From: a bacterium
GTDB lineage: Bacteria > UBA4055
NCBI GenBank assembly: GCA_029559475.1
Contig: JAKQBN010000064.1
Coordinates: forward strand, 1-44,068
Length of the DNA stretch: 44,068 nt
Direction of reading: 5' to 3'
Numbering within the stretch: position 1 is the first letter of the stretch; every line of letters starts with the position of its first letter. The notes beneath the pieces were generated by a model that did no database searches, was not told the origin of the DNA, and saw only the letters and a list, made by a program, of their open reading frames with translations. The position numbers and the translations under genes were made by a program. Below, one piece after another: positions 9,310-18,644 of the stretch.

Positions 9310-10578
9310 TCAATTGTCCTCTTCAAGAAAATCGAATCCTCTAGAGATCTTTTTTTCTCCGGTAGAAGTGGGTTTGGGATCAAGAAGAGCGTCAGATTTC
9401 GAAGTAGCTTTTTTATCTCCAGAAGAGCTGAAGTCGAGTTCGACAGTATCTTCAATTTCAGGTTTTTCAGCGTTGTCCGAAGTTACTGCAGCGGATTTTA
9501 AGTTGGCCGGTTTTTTTAGTGCCCTTTTCGCTCCGGTCTCGTTTTTTTCTTTCTTTTCCTGGCCGAATTCGAATTTTTCCAACAGGGTTATCATAATTTC
9601 TTCAATGGTCTTGTCGATGTTCCCGCCTTTTGGATCGATCTTTACAAGAGTCGCGATGTCATTAAAAAAAGTCTCGTATTTGGTAAAAAGATCGCCCTTT
9701 TTATTAAAAAGCAGTATGAACAGCAGAAAAAGAATTATAATGCCCATCACTGAAATTATTATAATGTAGATCATGCCTGAGCCGACCTGCTGGACAGAAC
9801 CGGTTTCTACCGGATCCGACGATGCCTCGGTTTCGGCGACAGGAACGACCTTTACCGTATCTGATGCAGTAGTATCCTCCTCTGAAACTTCGGAAATTCC
9901 CGACTTCGGCGAAACCGTGTTGAATTTTGTTGCAGAAACAAGAACATAAAGCTCGTCGATATTACCGCCGGTCGCGCTTTTGTATATAAGGACCTCCTCA
10001 CTGAAATTCTCTTCTTTCGCTGCTTTTACGACAAGTTTATTCAAACCTTTCTTAAAGCTGACGGGATTACCGTTGTTGATTATCAGCACGGAGTTGGGAT
10101 CATCAATCTTTAATCCGTTTACGTTCTTCAAAGCTTCAACGGTAATAGTATCTGTCATAGCGTCAGGCGTAAAGTTTATTCTCGCGTTGTTCGCCCGCAA
10201 TGAGTCGTTTAGAACTACCCTGAGTTCGGGTTTATATACCGCCGATACGGTCAGTCTGTCGGTTTTACCGATATCTTTTTTTGTAAAATTAAATGACGCT
10301 GAATATGTTTTTCCTTCTGCCAGGTCCCCGCTGATAGTTGAAATATCGAAAATGATTTCTATAAGACCGTCATTTAGTTTTTTTAATGTAAATCCGTTCT
10401 TTCTTTCGGACGAATAAGTTAAAGTTTCATATTTGTTCACTTTGAGCGATATTGCGCCGTATTCGCCTTCGCCAAGATAAAAATTTTTCTTTTTCGTAAA
10501 ATCAAGCAGTTCGGCACCCGAAACTGAAAAAATAAATGATGCGGCAAGGATTAATAACAGCATAATAGTTCTTTTCAT
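9310..10578 (-). CDS. Exported single-pass membrane protein of unknown function
   Basis: The 422-aa protein begins with a clear signal peptide (MKRT, hydrophobic stretch to about residue 19, cleavage after VSG-A). The extracytoplasmic part to about residue 205 appears beta-rich. A Ser/Thr/Glu/Val-rich linker leads to one transmembrane helix (about 269-291, followed by FNKKGD), and the cytoplasmic tail of about 130 residues is acidic and lysine-rich with low-complexity stretches. I do not recognise the family. It lies 22 bp after the stop of priA and 22 bp before the VWA-like protein; the common operon and shared envelope location suggest the two may work together (inference). Confidence 0.75.
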   Translation of the reverse strand: MKRTIMLLLILAASFIFSVSGAELLDFTKKKNFYLGEGEYGAISLKVNKYETLTYSSERKNGFTLKKLNDGLIEIIFDISTISGDLAEGKTYSASFNFTKKDIGKTDRLTVSAVYKPELRVVLNDSLRANNARINFTPDAMTDTITVEALKNVNGLKIDDPNSVLIINNGNPVSFKKGLNKLVVKAAKEENFSEEVLIYKSATGGNIDELYVLVSATKFNTVSPKSGISEVSEEDTTASDTVKVVPVAETEASSDPVETGSVQQVGSGMIYIIIISVMGIIILFLLFILLFNKKGDLFTKYETFFNDIATLVKIDPKGGNIDKTIEEIMITLLEKFEFGQEKKEKNETGAKRALKKPANLKSAAVTSDNAEKPEIEDTVELDFSSSGDKKATSKSDALLDPKPTSTGEKKISRGFDFLEEDN

Positions 10579-10600
10579 AAAACATCTCCGTATTTTTTTA

Positions 10601-12976
10601 TTACATTAGATCCGCAGGGTCCACATCAACGTCGGTCCTGACGGAAGAAGAGCATCTGAAGGAGCCGAGAGAATCCGAAACGAGATCTCTGACTTTACTT
10701 CCGCTCTTATCATTAATTATACTCGATTTTATCAGAATATACAACCGAAATATGTTGTTAACTTTATGTATCATTTTATCGACCGGTCTGTAAACTGTAC
10801 AGACCTTATTTTTTCCAGACAGTATGCTGTAGAGTTCATCTGCCGCATTTTTTAATTCGGAGGGTATCTTTGACGATAAAGTGATCTTTATAAGCCTGGA
10901 ATACGGTGGGTAGAACGTAACCTTTCTCACGTTCAGTTCTTCTTTCAAAAACCCCGTGTAATCGTGGGAAAGCGCGAATTTCAAAACCGGATTATTTTCG
11001 TTGAAAGTCTGGATAAGAACAATTCCCGGAATATCCCCCCTTCCGGCTCTACCCGAAACCTGTTCTATAAGCTGTACTGCCTTTTCATCAGATCTGAAAT
11101 CGGGAAAAACGAGCTCGCCGTCAATGTTGACTATACAGACAACGGAGACCTGATGAAAATCCAGACCTTTGGCTATCATCTGCGTTCCGACGAGCACCGC
11201 TGCTCCGGGAAGAGCGAATTTGTCCAGAATTTTCGCGTGGCCGTCTTTCGATCTCGTTGAATCGTAATCCATCCTGTAAACGGGCACGTCTTTAAAAAGC
11301 GATCTGATCTCCTCTTCCACCTGCTCCGTTCCGGTGCCTTTAAAAACCACATTTTCGCTTCCGCATGATGCGCATTTTTCACTTCCTTTTTCATAATAGC
11401 CGCAGTAGTGGCAGATCATTCTGTTCCTGTCAAGATGATAGGTCAGAGAAACCGAGCAGTTGGGACATTTCGCCGGGCTCCCGCACGATCTGCATACGAG
11501 CTGGGACGAATATCCCCTTCTGTTCTGAAGTATCATGATCTTTCTACCGAGATCCAGTTCCCGCCTGAAAACGTCGATAACCGGTTTTTCAAAAAGTCCT
11601 GTGAAGATCTCTTTTTTTACCGTTCTCACTTTTGGAAGAACTGCGTTACTGAATCTGTTCTTTATCTCTAGAAGGGAATATTTTCCCGACATAGCGTTAA
11701 AATAACTTTCCGGTGAAGGTGTCGCGCTGCCCAGGATCACCGGCGCGCCGTTGAAAAATCCCCTCATCACGGCAGAGCTTCTTGCGCAGTATCTCGGTCG
11801 CATTTCGCTCTGTTTATATGACGAATCGTGCTCTTCGTCGACGATAATTACTCCGATGTTCTTTAAAGGGGCGAATATGGCGGATCTAGGCCCTATGACT
11901 ATGGAACATTTACCTTCTCTTATCCTGTCCCAGCTGTCAAGTTTCTCTATATCTGTAAGTCTGCTGTGCAGAATAGCTATCCTGTCGCCAAAATAAGACC
12001 TGAACCTTCTTACGGTCTGAGGGGTAAGAGAGATTTCAGGCACGAGCAAAATGGCATTTTTTCCGAGTGCAAGCGCTTTTTCTATCACGGAGATATAGAC
12101 CATCGTTTTTCCGCTTCCGGTGATACCGTAAAGAAGAAATGTTCTGTGTACGCCTTTTTCAAGCTCTGAACTCACCGCTGCGGCGGATCGGCTCTGCTCT
12201 TCGTTCAGTTCAGGCGGTCCGGCAGGCGCAATGTTCTCTGTAAGTAGTGTTCCTAGATGATCCTTCCTGACGTTTACGGATTCGATCAAACCTGATCCCA
12301 GAGCTTTTTTCACAAGAGCTGGAGTTAAGTTCCTTTCTTTTGATTCTTTTAACAAAATGACACAACGGTCACAAAATATTCTGTCGAGTAGTCTGCCCGT
12401 ATCATCATCTGTTCTTTTTGATCTTTTGTAGGCTTTCAAAAACACTCCGCGCTTTTTTTCGTAAACGGGAGAGCTTTCAACAATTCCCAAACTCCGGTAT
12501 TTTCTCAGCACGGCGCGGGATCTTTCGCCGAAAAGTTTTATTACTTCGGATGTGTTTACAGGCCCGAACTGATCTATGAACCGGTAAATACCGGTTTCAT
12601 TTGCAGGAACGGAATAGTTACTTTGTGAACATGAGAGAGAGATCTGAGCCGGCGACATTATCTGAAGAAGAGAAGGTACTGCAAGTCTGATCACTTCACC
12701 TAAAGGACATAAATAATATTCCGATATCCATCGTATGAATTTCAGCATCTCGGCGGATATTACGGGATGATCATCAAAAAATTCGAGCACTTCACTTAAG
12801 CCCGGACGCGCTTCTTTTTCCGATATAGAGGTCACGAATCCGACGGTAGTTCTTTTATTGAAGATCACGGCGACTCTGTAGCCGACAGGATATTCAGGAA
12901 TCAATTCGCCGTTTTTCGGCGGCAGATATGAAAATTCGCCTTCTACAGGCAGAGGCAGCGTTACGTTCAACAGCAT
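10601..12976 (-). CDS. priA: Primosomal protein N', replication-restart helicase PriA
   Basis: The 791-aa protein carries all PriA landmarks: an N-terminal DNA-binding domain, Walker A GITGSGKT at about 284-291, Walker B DEEH at about 380-383, GSATPSPES, eight zinc-binding cysteines (CRSC, CPNC, CHYC, CASC) in the helicase insertion, and GRAGRGD as motif VI. It reloads replisomes at stalled forks. The start is supported by GGAG five nt before the ATG. It is the first gene of the minus-strand block priA - 9310 - 7269 - radA, and its promoter must lie in the 166-bp divergent gap 12977-13142. Confidence 0.97.
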   Translation of the reverse strand: MLLNVTLPLPVEGEFSYLPPKNGELIPEYPVGYRVAVIFNKRTTVGFVTSISEKEARPGLSEVLEFFDDHPVISAEMLKFIRWISEYYLCPLGEVIRLAVPSLLQIMSPAQISLSCSQSNYSVPANETGIYRFIDQFGPVNTSEVIKLFGERSRAVLRKYRSLGIVESSPVYEKKRGVFLKAYKRSKRTDDDTGRLLDRIFCDRCVILLKESKERNLTPALVKKALGSGLIESVNVRKDHLGTLLTENIAPAGPPELNEEQSRSAAAVSSELEKGVHRTFLLYGITGSGKTMVYISVIEKALALGKNAILLVPEISLTPQTVRRFRSYFGDRIAILHSRLTDIEKLDSWDRIREGKCSIVIGPRSAIFAPLKNIGVIIVDEEHDSSYKQSEMRPRYCARSSAVMRGFFNGAPVILGSATPSPESYFNAMSGKYSLLEIKNRFSNAVLPKVRTVKKEIFTGLFEKPVIDVFRRELDLGRKIMILQNRRGYSSQLVCRSCGSPAKCPNCSVSLTYHLDRNRMICHYCGYYEKGSEKCASCGSENVVFKGTGTEQVEEEIRSLFKDVPVYRMDYDSTRSKDGHAKILDKFALPGAAVLVGTQMIAKGLDFHQVSVVCIVNIDGELVFPDFRSDEKAVQLIEQVSGRAGRGDIPGIVLIQTFNENNPVLKFALSHDYTGFLKEELNVRKVTFYPPYSRLIKITLSSKIPSELKNAADELYSILSGKNKVCTVYRPVDKMIHKVNNIFRLYILIKSSIINDKSGSKVRDLVSDSLGSFRCSSSVRTDVDVDPADLM

Positions 12977-13142
12977 CTGCTCTCCTTTTTCCGGGTAACT
13001 TTTACGATGACAGCTAAATATAACATTTTAAGTCCGAAAACGTAACAGAATTATTACACCGAAATAAATATTTAATTTATATTTGCTTTATGGAATAGAA
13101 AATCTTATTTTATCACTAAGTTACTAAAAATGGAGAAGTTGT

Positions 13143-15143
13143 ATGTCCGATTTAAAAGCGAGCTACAAATTCGGGTTATATGGAAGATGCCCCGTATGCA
13201 AGGATATAACTCAGGAGATATGCGAAGGATGCGGAGCAACGGAATCCTTTACCGATTCCAGCAAACCCGGCATTGTTATATGTACCGAATGTAATCTTGA
13301 ACACAGCATAAGGTGCAGCAAACCCGGATGCGGTAATCAGATAAAGGTACTAAGAACTCCGAAAAACGCTGATGAAAAAACTAGAATAGACGAGTTTATA
13401 TATAGAAAAAAGAACAAAGATATGGACAAAAGGGTTTTCATTATAAAAGAAACCCCGAAGGCTTCTGTCATAAAAGAAGTAAAAGTTCCTGTCTCGGATA
13501 TCAAACAGAAAGAAAGCGAAGATCTTTTAATACTCGATACCAATGTTCATATTCCCCAGGCGGTACTTCCCGGCTCTGGCACGGTCAAGCTGGTCGGTAA
13601 GGAGAGTCCGTTTCAGTCTTCATCTCTTGAGGATATGAAGGAAAGCGTTACACCTGAAATAAAACCTGCTCCCGCAGCGGAGAAACCCGTTACTGCTACA
13701 AAAGCGGAAGAACCTGTAGTGATCTCTTTGAAAGAGGAAACGCAGAAAAAGACCGAAAAGACTCCGTCTTCTTCTCCTTCTCCGGAAGAAAAACAGGAGC
13801 TTGATAAGATCAAGAATTTCTGGAAAACAAAAGAGCTGACGGAAAAAGAGGAGAAAAAAGAAGAAGAGAGAAGGATAGTCAACCAGTTCTATGACGAACA
13901 GGAAGACGATGCTCTGGACAAGAAGATCAATTTTGAGAATATTTATAATGAAACCGTTTATTTCGACTGTAAAGTATGCGGCAAGGAGGAGCAGAAGATA
14001 GTCTGCGATAAATGCGGCCAGTTCAACCAGTTCTCTTTAAACTACGATGCTTTGAGCTGTAAATGCAATAACGAGATCAAAGTTAAGACATGCAGCTGCG
14101 GAGCAAAACACGGCCACAGCGATTTTTTCCTCGTTTCTGACGGTATAAAATGGCAGTATTCAAAATCGAAGAGCTTTTATAATTACAGAAAAGGCAGAAT
14201 GCTCGTTTTTTCGACATGCCCGACTTGCGGTGTTTTTTCAGTAGAGAAATGCAAGGTCTGCGGCAGTAAAGTCAATTTCGGATTTCCGAACAGGAACAAT
14301 GAGGTCTACTGCAAGAACTGCGGTACAGTAAATCAGTTTTTGTGCGAGAACCGCAACTGCAACGATACGGTCAAAGCTCTCAAGAACCCTAATTCAATCG
14401 AGCAGCAGCTTGAATGGCTGAACGAAGTGATGAATTTTAAGACAAGACTTACGAGCGAGAAAGTCAAGTACGCTGAACCCGGTTTTGAAAAGAAGCCCAA
14501 ACCTGCCGCTCAGGAAGTTTCTATCGGGGATGATTCAGCTCCCGATTTTACGAATTCATTTATAGAGGAATTTGATTCTAAGACAAAATCTATTATCACT
14601 TCGTCATTTATATCAGAAGTAGAGGATGAAGTTAAACAGAGACAGAAACTCCAGGATGAGCTTAAGAATTTTAATAAAACTCAAGTAGCTCCGCAGCAGC
14701 CTGCGAAACCGACATTCGGTGCACCGTCAGGTTCAAAACCTGTTCAGGCTCCCGTGGGATTCGGTAATATCAATATGGAAAATGAAAGTTCAGGTCCTTC
14801 TGTTATTTCTTTTGATGATTCAGCTAGCAGTAAGACCAAGTATATTATTATCGGTATAGTAGCGGTCGTTATTATAGCTGCTGCTTACTGGGTTTATTCA
14901 GCTTTCTTATCCGGCGATAAAGGGCAGGTTCCAGCAGTACAGCCTGTTGAAGAGATCTCTCCGGCAGATTCATCCTCAGCTGATACTTTGAAAGCGCTTT
15001 CAAAGGACGAGAAAACGGATAAGAACGCCGCTCAGACAATTATTGATGCTCAGAAGAGTAATATAGATAAGGCAAAGAAAGCGGTCGAGGCTAATCAGAA
15101 AGCCGCAGAGGATCAGGCAAAACAGCTTGAGCAGATCAAGTAA
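13143..15143 (+). CDS. Tail-anchored-like membrane protein with three zinc-ribbon modules, unknown function
   Basis: This is a 666-aa protein without a signal peptide. Cysteine-rich module A (about residues 16-78) and module C (about 362-428) share the same layout: CPxC, CxxC, CxxC and a C-x4-C pair, followed by a similar tail (VLRTPKNAD versus ALKNPNSIE). Module B (about 274-328) is a shorter variant (CKVC, CDKC, CKC, CSC). A Lys/Glu/Pro-rich low-complexity stretch links A and B. A transmembrane helix at about 576-597 is followed by a Ser/Asp- and then Lys/Gln/Ala-rich tail. With no signal peptide, the zinc modules are most likely cytoplasmic. The ATG is preceded by GGAG with 7 nt spacing. 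It is monocistronic. I do not recognise the family. Confidence 0.8.
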   Translation: MSDLKASYKFGLYGRCPVCKDITQEICEGCGATESFTDSSKPGIVICTECNLEHSIRCSKPGCGNQIKVLRTPKNADEKTRIDEFIYRKKNKDMDKRVFIIKETPKASVIKEVKVPVSDIKQKESEDLLILDTNVHIPQAVLPGSGTVKLVGKESPFQSSSLEDMKESVTPEIKPAPAAEKPVTATKAEEPVVISLKEETQKKTEKTPSSSPSPEEKQELDKIKNFWKTKELTEKEEKKEEERRIVNQFYDEQEDDALDKKINFENIYNETVYFDCKVCGKEEQKIVCDKCGQFNQFSLNYDALSCKCNNEIKVKTCSCGAKHGHSDFFLVSDGIKWQYSKSKSFYNYRKGRMLVFSTCPTCGVFSVEKCKVCGSKVNFGFPNRNNEVYCKNCGTVNQFLCENRNCNDTVKALKNPNSIEQQLEWLNEVMNFKTRLTSEKVKYAEPGFEKKPKPAAQEVSIGDDSAPDFTNSFIEEFDSKTKSIITSSFISEVEDEVKQRQKLQDELKNFNKTQVAPQQPAKPTFGAPSGSKPVQAPVGFGNINMENESSGPSVISFDDSASSKTKYIIIGIVAVVIIAAAYWVYSAFLSGDKGQVPAVQPVEEISPADSSSADTLKALSKDEKTDKNAAQTIIDAQKSNIDKAKKAVEANQKAAEDQAKQLEQIK

Positions 15144-15166
15144 TAGTTTTATATCAGTCATATTGT

Positions 15167-15476
15167 TTTTCGAACTTGGCCGCAGCCGGCTAATGCCGGT
15201 ATTAATTAAATCAACATACCCGATATAAATTCATTCCGGATCTCATCCTGCAACCATTAATCTCAATCGCTTCTTTGATAAGGGTGTCGTACCTGCGAAA
15301 AGGAAAATGTAACGGATATCGATCCGTAACGAATTATATCGGGTATTCGGTTACCTTCTGCCGGTGATGCGGCGAGACATAATTCATATAAAAACGGATC
15401 CCGTTACTCCTCTTCACCCGCCGGTGCGGTAAATGCGATAAAATATCGATCAGCCTGATGTGGCAGGGTCCGTTTT
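15167..15476. repeat. Dispersed structured intergenic repeat, copy 2
   Basis: This fills most of the 371-bp gap between the convergent genes ending at 15143 and 15515. The left block has TTTTCGAA (15167-15174) and the hairpin CCGGC-taat-GCCGG (15186-15199). The right block (15353-15476) matches 1852-1974 closely, with the same outer stem AAAACGGATCCC (15391-15402) / GGGTCCGTTTT (15466-15476). Between them, a perfect 13-bp inverted repeat (ATACCCGATATAA at 15216-15228, TTATATCGGGTAT at 15334-15346) encloses another hairpin, ACGGAT-atcg-ATCCGT. The middle part shares little with copy 1 apart from short words such as GGATCTCATC, which occurs at a different place. No coding sequence is seen. Confidence 0.8.
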
Positions 15477-15514
15477 TATATTAACTTATGTCGAGCAATT
15501 GATAATATAAAGAA

Positions 15515-16459
15515 TTATATAAAGACAGAACCGGGTTCAAGTTTGAAACCATTAAGAAAACAGCCTACATCGCTTGCCGGCCTCGAATCGAGCTGAACTC
15601 TTGTAACAGTTAAGGATCCCGAACCTGCGGCGATCCTGATATAACCTTTCCTGCAGTCTGATTCAACAACTGTGCCGGGCTCGAGTCCGGTTGAAATATT
15701 ATCAAAAGCTGTTTTAAGGAATTTAATACGCTTACCATTAATAGAAGTGCATGATCCCGGCTTTGGTGAAAGCCCCCTCACCCTGTTATGAATGCTTTCG
15801 GCGCTCTTTGTCCAGTCTATTATAAAATCATTAGCGAAAAGTTTCGGCGCAAGTTTAGAACTTGAATTCTCCTGTCTGTATGATTTTGCGCATCCTTCCA
15901 GAATATCTGTCACGGCATCCGCCAGAACGTTTTTTCCCATAAAAGAAAGCCTGTCATAAAGTGAGCCGTAATCGTCGTCATTAGTAATAGTCGTACTGAC
16001 CTGTTTAACTATATCGCCCGAATCGACATCGCCGCTGTTAAGAAAGAATACGGTAACTCCGGTCTCTTTTTCGCCGTTAAAAATTGCATGATTTATCGGA
16101 GCGGCGCCTCTGTAATCCGGAAGAAGAGATGCGTGTAGATTGACCGAACCGAGCTTCGGGATCTCAAGAACCCGGGGAGCCAGTATGCGGAAAGCGACGA
16201 CAACGAACAGATCCGCATCCAGGTTCTTTAATTCTTCAATAAATAATGGATCTCTCATCCTTACAGGCTGAAGAACAGGGATATTAAGCTCTAAAGCCTT
16301 TTCTTTAACGGCAGTATAACAGACCTTGAGCCCGCGTCCTCTTTCCTTATCAGGCTGAGTAACAACCGCCTTAATATTTATTCCCCTCTCATAAAGCTCT
16401 ACAAGGGGAGGTACCGCAAAACCCGGCGAACCCATATAGATAATTGACCTTCCGCTCAT
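15515..16459 (-). CDS. fmt: Methionyl-tRNA formyltransferase
   Basis: The length of 314 aa is typical. The N-terminal formyltransferase domain begins IIYMGSPGFAVPPL and contains SLLPDYRGAAPINHAI and a VDSGDIV segment, matching the tetrahydrofolate-binding and catalytic region (Asn-His-Asp type) of Fmt. The C-terminal OB-like domain follows a VRGLSPKPG motif near residue 230. It formylates Met-tRNAi for translation initiation. The start lies 3 bp after the xseB stop, so it is probably translated from the aspS-xseB-fmt transcript. The usual def partner is not next to it in this window. Confidence 0.96.
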   Translation of the reverse strand: MSGRSIIYMGSPGFAVPPLVELYERGINIKAVVTQPDKERGRGLKVCYTAVKEKALELNIPVLQPVRMRDPLFIEELKNLDADLFVVVAFRILAPRVLEIPKLGSVNLHASLLPDYRGAAPINHAIFNGEKETGVTVFFLNSGDVDSGDIVKQVSTTITNDDDYGSLYDRLSFMGKNVLADAVTDILEGCAKSYRQENSSSKLAPKLFANDFIIDWTKSAESIHNRVRGLSPKPGSCTSINGKRIKFLKTAFDNISTGLEPGTVVESDCRKGYIRIAAGSGSLTVTRVQLDSRPASDVGCFLNGFKLEPGSVFI

Positions 16460-16462
16460 CTT

Positions 16463-16666
16463 TTACTTTATTTCCTCGGGGCCGTTCTTTGTTATCTTCA
16501 TTATCTTGCCCTCAGCATCGGTCAGAAGTTTTCTGCAGAATACGATCAGTTTCATACCCTCTTCGTACATCTCAAAAGTCTTATCCAAAGGAACCTGTCC
16601 GGATTCAAGCTTCTCCATTATCTCATTCAGTCTTTTAAGGGCATCTTCATATTTCATTTCTTTCAT
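16463..16666 (-). CDS. xseB: Exodeoxyribonuclease VII small subunit
   Basis: The 67-aa protein is read from MKEMKYEDALKRLNEIMEKL, the conserved XseB opening, followed by the helical LESGQVPLD segment and FEMYEEGMKL. A longer frame reaching 16714 would run into aspS and add 16 residues without family similarity, so the ATG at 16666 was chosen, 13 bp after the aspS stop; the ATG nine bases further in is an alternative. XseB assembles in several copies on XseA to form the single-strand exonuclease. The large subunit xseA is not in this window. Confidence 0.9.
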   Translation of the reverse strand: MKEMKYEDALKRLNEIMEKLESGQVPLDKTFEMYEEGMKLIVFCRKLLTDAEGKIMKITKNGPEEIK

Positions 16667-16679
16667 AGATATATCCGGG

Positions 16680-18428
16680 TTATTTTTTTCTGACCTGTAT
16701 AGAAAGCTCTTCAAGCTGGTTTTCGTCGACTTCAGACGGTGCGTTCATCATCAGGCAGTTCTGATTTTTTGATTTCGGGAAAGCCATAACTTCGCGGATA
16801 GAATCCTCTCCGCAAAGGATCTGAACGATCCTGTCAATACCCGCCGCGATACCTCCGTGGGGAGGGGCGCCGTAGCTGAACGCGTTCAGAAGAAATCCGA
16901 ACTTGTTCTCGATCTCAACATCACTCATACCGAGGATTTTAAAAATGCGCTTCTGAAAATTGCTGTTGTGGATCCTGATACTTCCGCTCGCCAGCTCAAC
17001 ACCGTTCAGAACAAGGTCGTAAAGCTGACCCAGAGCTGAATCGAGTTTATTCTCAATATCATCTGCGTATTCGGTCTTGGGCATAGTGAACATATGATGC
17101 ATAGCCTGCCAGCGCTTCTCTTCTTCATTGAATTCAAAAAGCGGAAAATCTGTGATCCAGCAGAATTTAAATTCGTTCCTGTCATATAGGTTAAGTTCAT
17201 CCCCGAGCCTGTTTCTCAGTGCTCCGAGAACTTTATTTGCCACAGCTTCAGTATCGGCAGCGAAGAAAACGATCCCGTCTTTGGTAAGACCGGCTTTATC
17301 AATAATGCTATTCTGTTCTGTCTCACTCAGATATTTCGTTATTCCGCCGTCAGCTTTTCCCGAGATGATCTTAATAAAGGCCAGCCCTTTTCCGCCTAGA
17401 TGTTTCGCATAATCCTCGTACTCGGCGATCTGCTTCCTGCTCAGATTCTCAAGCCCTTCGACCGAGATAAATTTTACGCAGGCTGCACCTGCAAAGACCG
17501 AAAAACCGCTTCCTCTTGTTTCCGCGGTAATGTTTTTCAGATTTAATCCGAACCGGAGATCAGGCTTATCGACGCCGTACTCGTCCATCGCCTGTCTGAA
17601 AGTAAGCCTTTCAAAAGGGACTGCTATTTTTTTACCCAGAGATTCTTTCATCAGGCGGCTGAACATGCATTCGGTCAGCTCATATATTTCTTCTTCCGAT
17701 GTAAAACTTTTCTCTATATCGATCTGAGTAAACTCCGGCTGCCTGTCCTTACGAGAATCCTCGTCACGGTAGCATCTGGCTATCTGAAAATATTTATCCT
17801 GCCCGCCGACCATCAGAAGCTGCTTGTAGATCTGCGGCGACTGCGGCAGAGCGAAAAAAGTCCCGGGATATAGCCTTGAGGGAACGAGATAATCTCTTGC
17901 GCCCTCAGGCGTACTTTTACTAAAAGTAGGCGTCTCGAACTCGATAAAGCCCTTTTCTGAAAGATAATTTCTAATAGACATACAGACTTTATGCCTTACT
18001 AAAAGGTTTTCGGTCATCTTCGCGCTTCTAAGATCCAAATAACGATATTGAAGCCTGACTTCCTCCTTCGCGTCCGATTTACCGTTCAGAAAATTGAAAG
18101 GGGGAGTAGCGGATTCATTTTCAATAGATATCTGATCAGCTATGATCTCGATCTCGCCGGTAGGAATATTTTTATTTGCTTCAGGTTTGACACTTACGAT
18201 ACCTGATATTGTAACCACGAATTCATTTCTGCACTGAGCAGCTTTATCAATTATTACGGGACTAAGTATTTTTGGATCGAAAACCGCCTGAGTTATTCCG
18301 TAACGGTCACGTATATCAAGAAATATCAGACCGCCGAGGTTCCTGTATTTGTTGATCCATCCGGATATCACTACATTTTTACCGGTGTCATCTTTTCTAA
18401 GCTCTCCGCAATTGTGTGTTCTTTTCAT
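16680..18428 (-). CDS. aspS: Aspartyl-tRNA synthetase, bacterial type
   Basis: The 582-aa class II synthetase has the N-terminal OB-fold anticodon domain (VVISGWINKYRNLGGLIFLD), the QSPQIYKQ segment, motif 2 FQIARCYRDEDSRKDRQPEF, the bacterial GAD insertion in the middle, and motif 3 GGIAAGIDRIVQIL with MAFPKSK close to the C-terminus. It charges tRNA-Asp. Whether it also serves tRNA-Asn (non-discriminating form) cannot be judged from the window. It heads the aspS-xseB-fmt transcript and is divergent from exbB across a 216-bp gap. Confidence 0.97.
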   Translation of the reverse strand: MKRTHNCGELRKDDTGKNVVISGWINKYRNLGGLIFLDIRDRYGITQAVFDPKILSPVIIDKAAQCRNEFVVTISGIVSVKPEANKNIPTGEIEIIADQISIENESATPPFNFLNGKSDAKEEVRLQYRYLDLRSAKMTENLLVRHKVCMSIRNYLSEKGFIEFETPTFSKSTPEGARDYLVPSRLYPGTFFALPQSPQIYKQLLMVGGQDKYFQIARCYRDEDSRKDRQPEFTQIDIEKSFTSEEEIYELTECMFSRLMKESLGKKIAVPFERLTFRQAMDEYGVDKPDLRFGLNLKNITAETRGSGFSVFAGAACVKFISVEGLENLSRKQIAEYEDYAKHLGGKGLAFIKIISGKADGGITKYLSETEQNSIIDKAGLTKDGIVFFAADTEAVANKVLGALRNRLGDELNLYDRNEFKFCWITDFPLFEFNEEEKRWQAMHHMFTMPKTEYADDIENKLDSALGQLYDLVLNGVELASGSIRIHNSNFQKRIFKILGMSDVEIENKFGFLLNAFSYGAPPHGGIAAGIDRIVQILCGEDSIREVMAFPKSKNQNCLMMNAPSEVDENQLEELSIQVRKK

Positions 18429-18532
18429 TATTAATTACTCCGCTGTTTAACGACACTGAATTTAACAATGTTTGGATGTTAAATCAAGATTAAGTTATAC
18501 AAAAATCGCATTAAATTTTGACAAATATTATC

Positions 18533-18561
18533 TTGACAATTTCTGAAAAGAAAAGTAATTT
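18533..18561 (+). promoter_or_regulatory. Predicted sigma70-type promoter of exbB operon
   Basis: TTGACA at 18533-18538 is separated by exactly 17 bp from TAATTT at 18556-18561, about 80 bp before the exbB start. A second TTGACA at 18518-18523 overlaps the same area. The 13 bases TATCTTGACAATT are identical to the -35 region proposed upstream of metG. The untranslated leader contains a possible small hairpin (CTTTATGTGCGGACATAAAG) and ends in a good AAGGAG site. Confidence 0.6.
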
Positions 18562-18644
18562 ACCTGCCTCAACTTTATGTGCGGACATAAAGCGGAAAGC
18601 CTGACAGTAAAAAGGATAGTTAAAATAAAAAAAGGAGTAACAAA

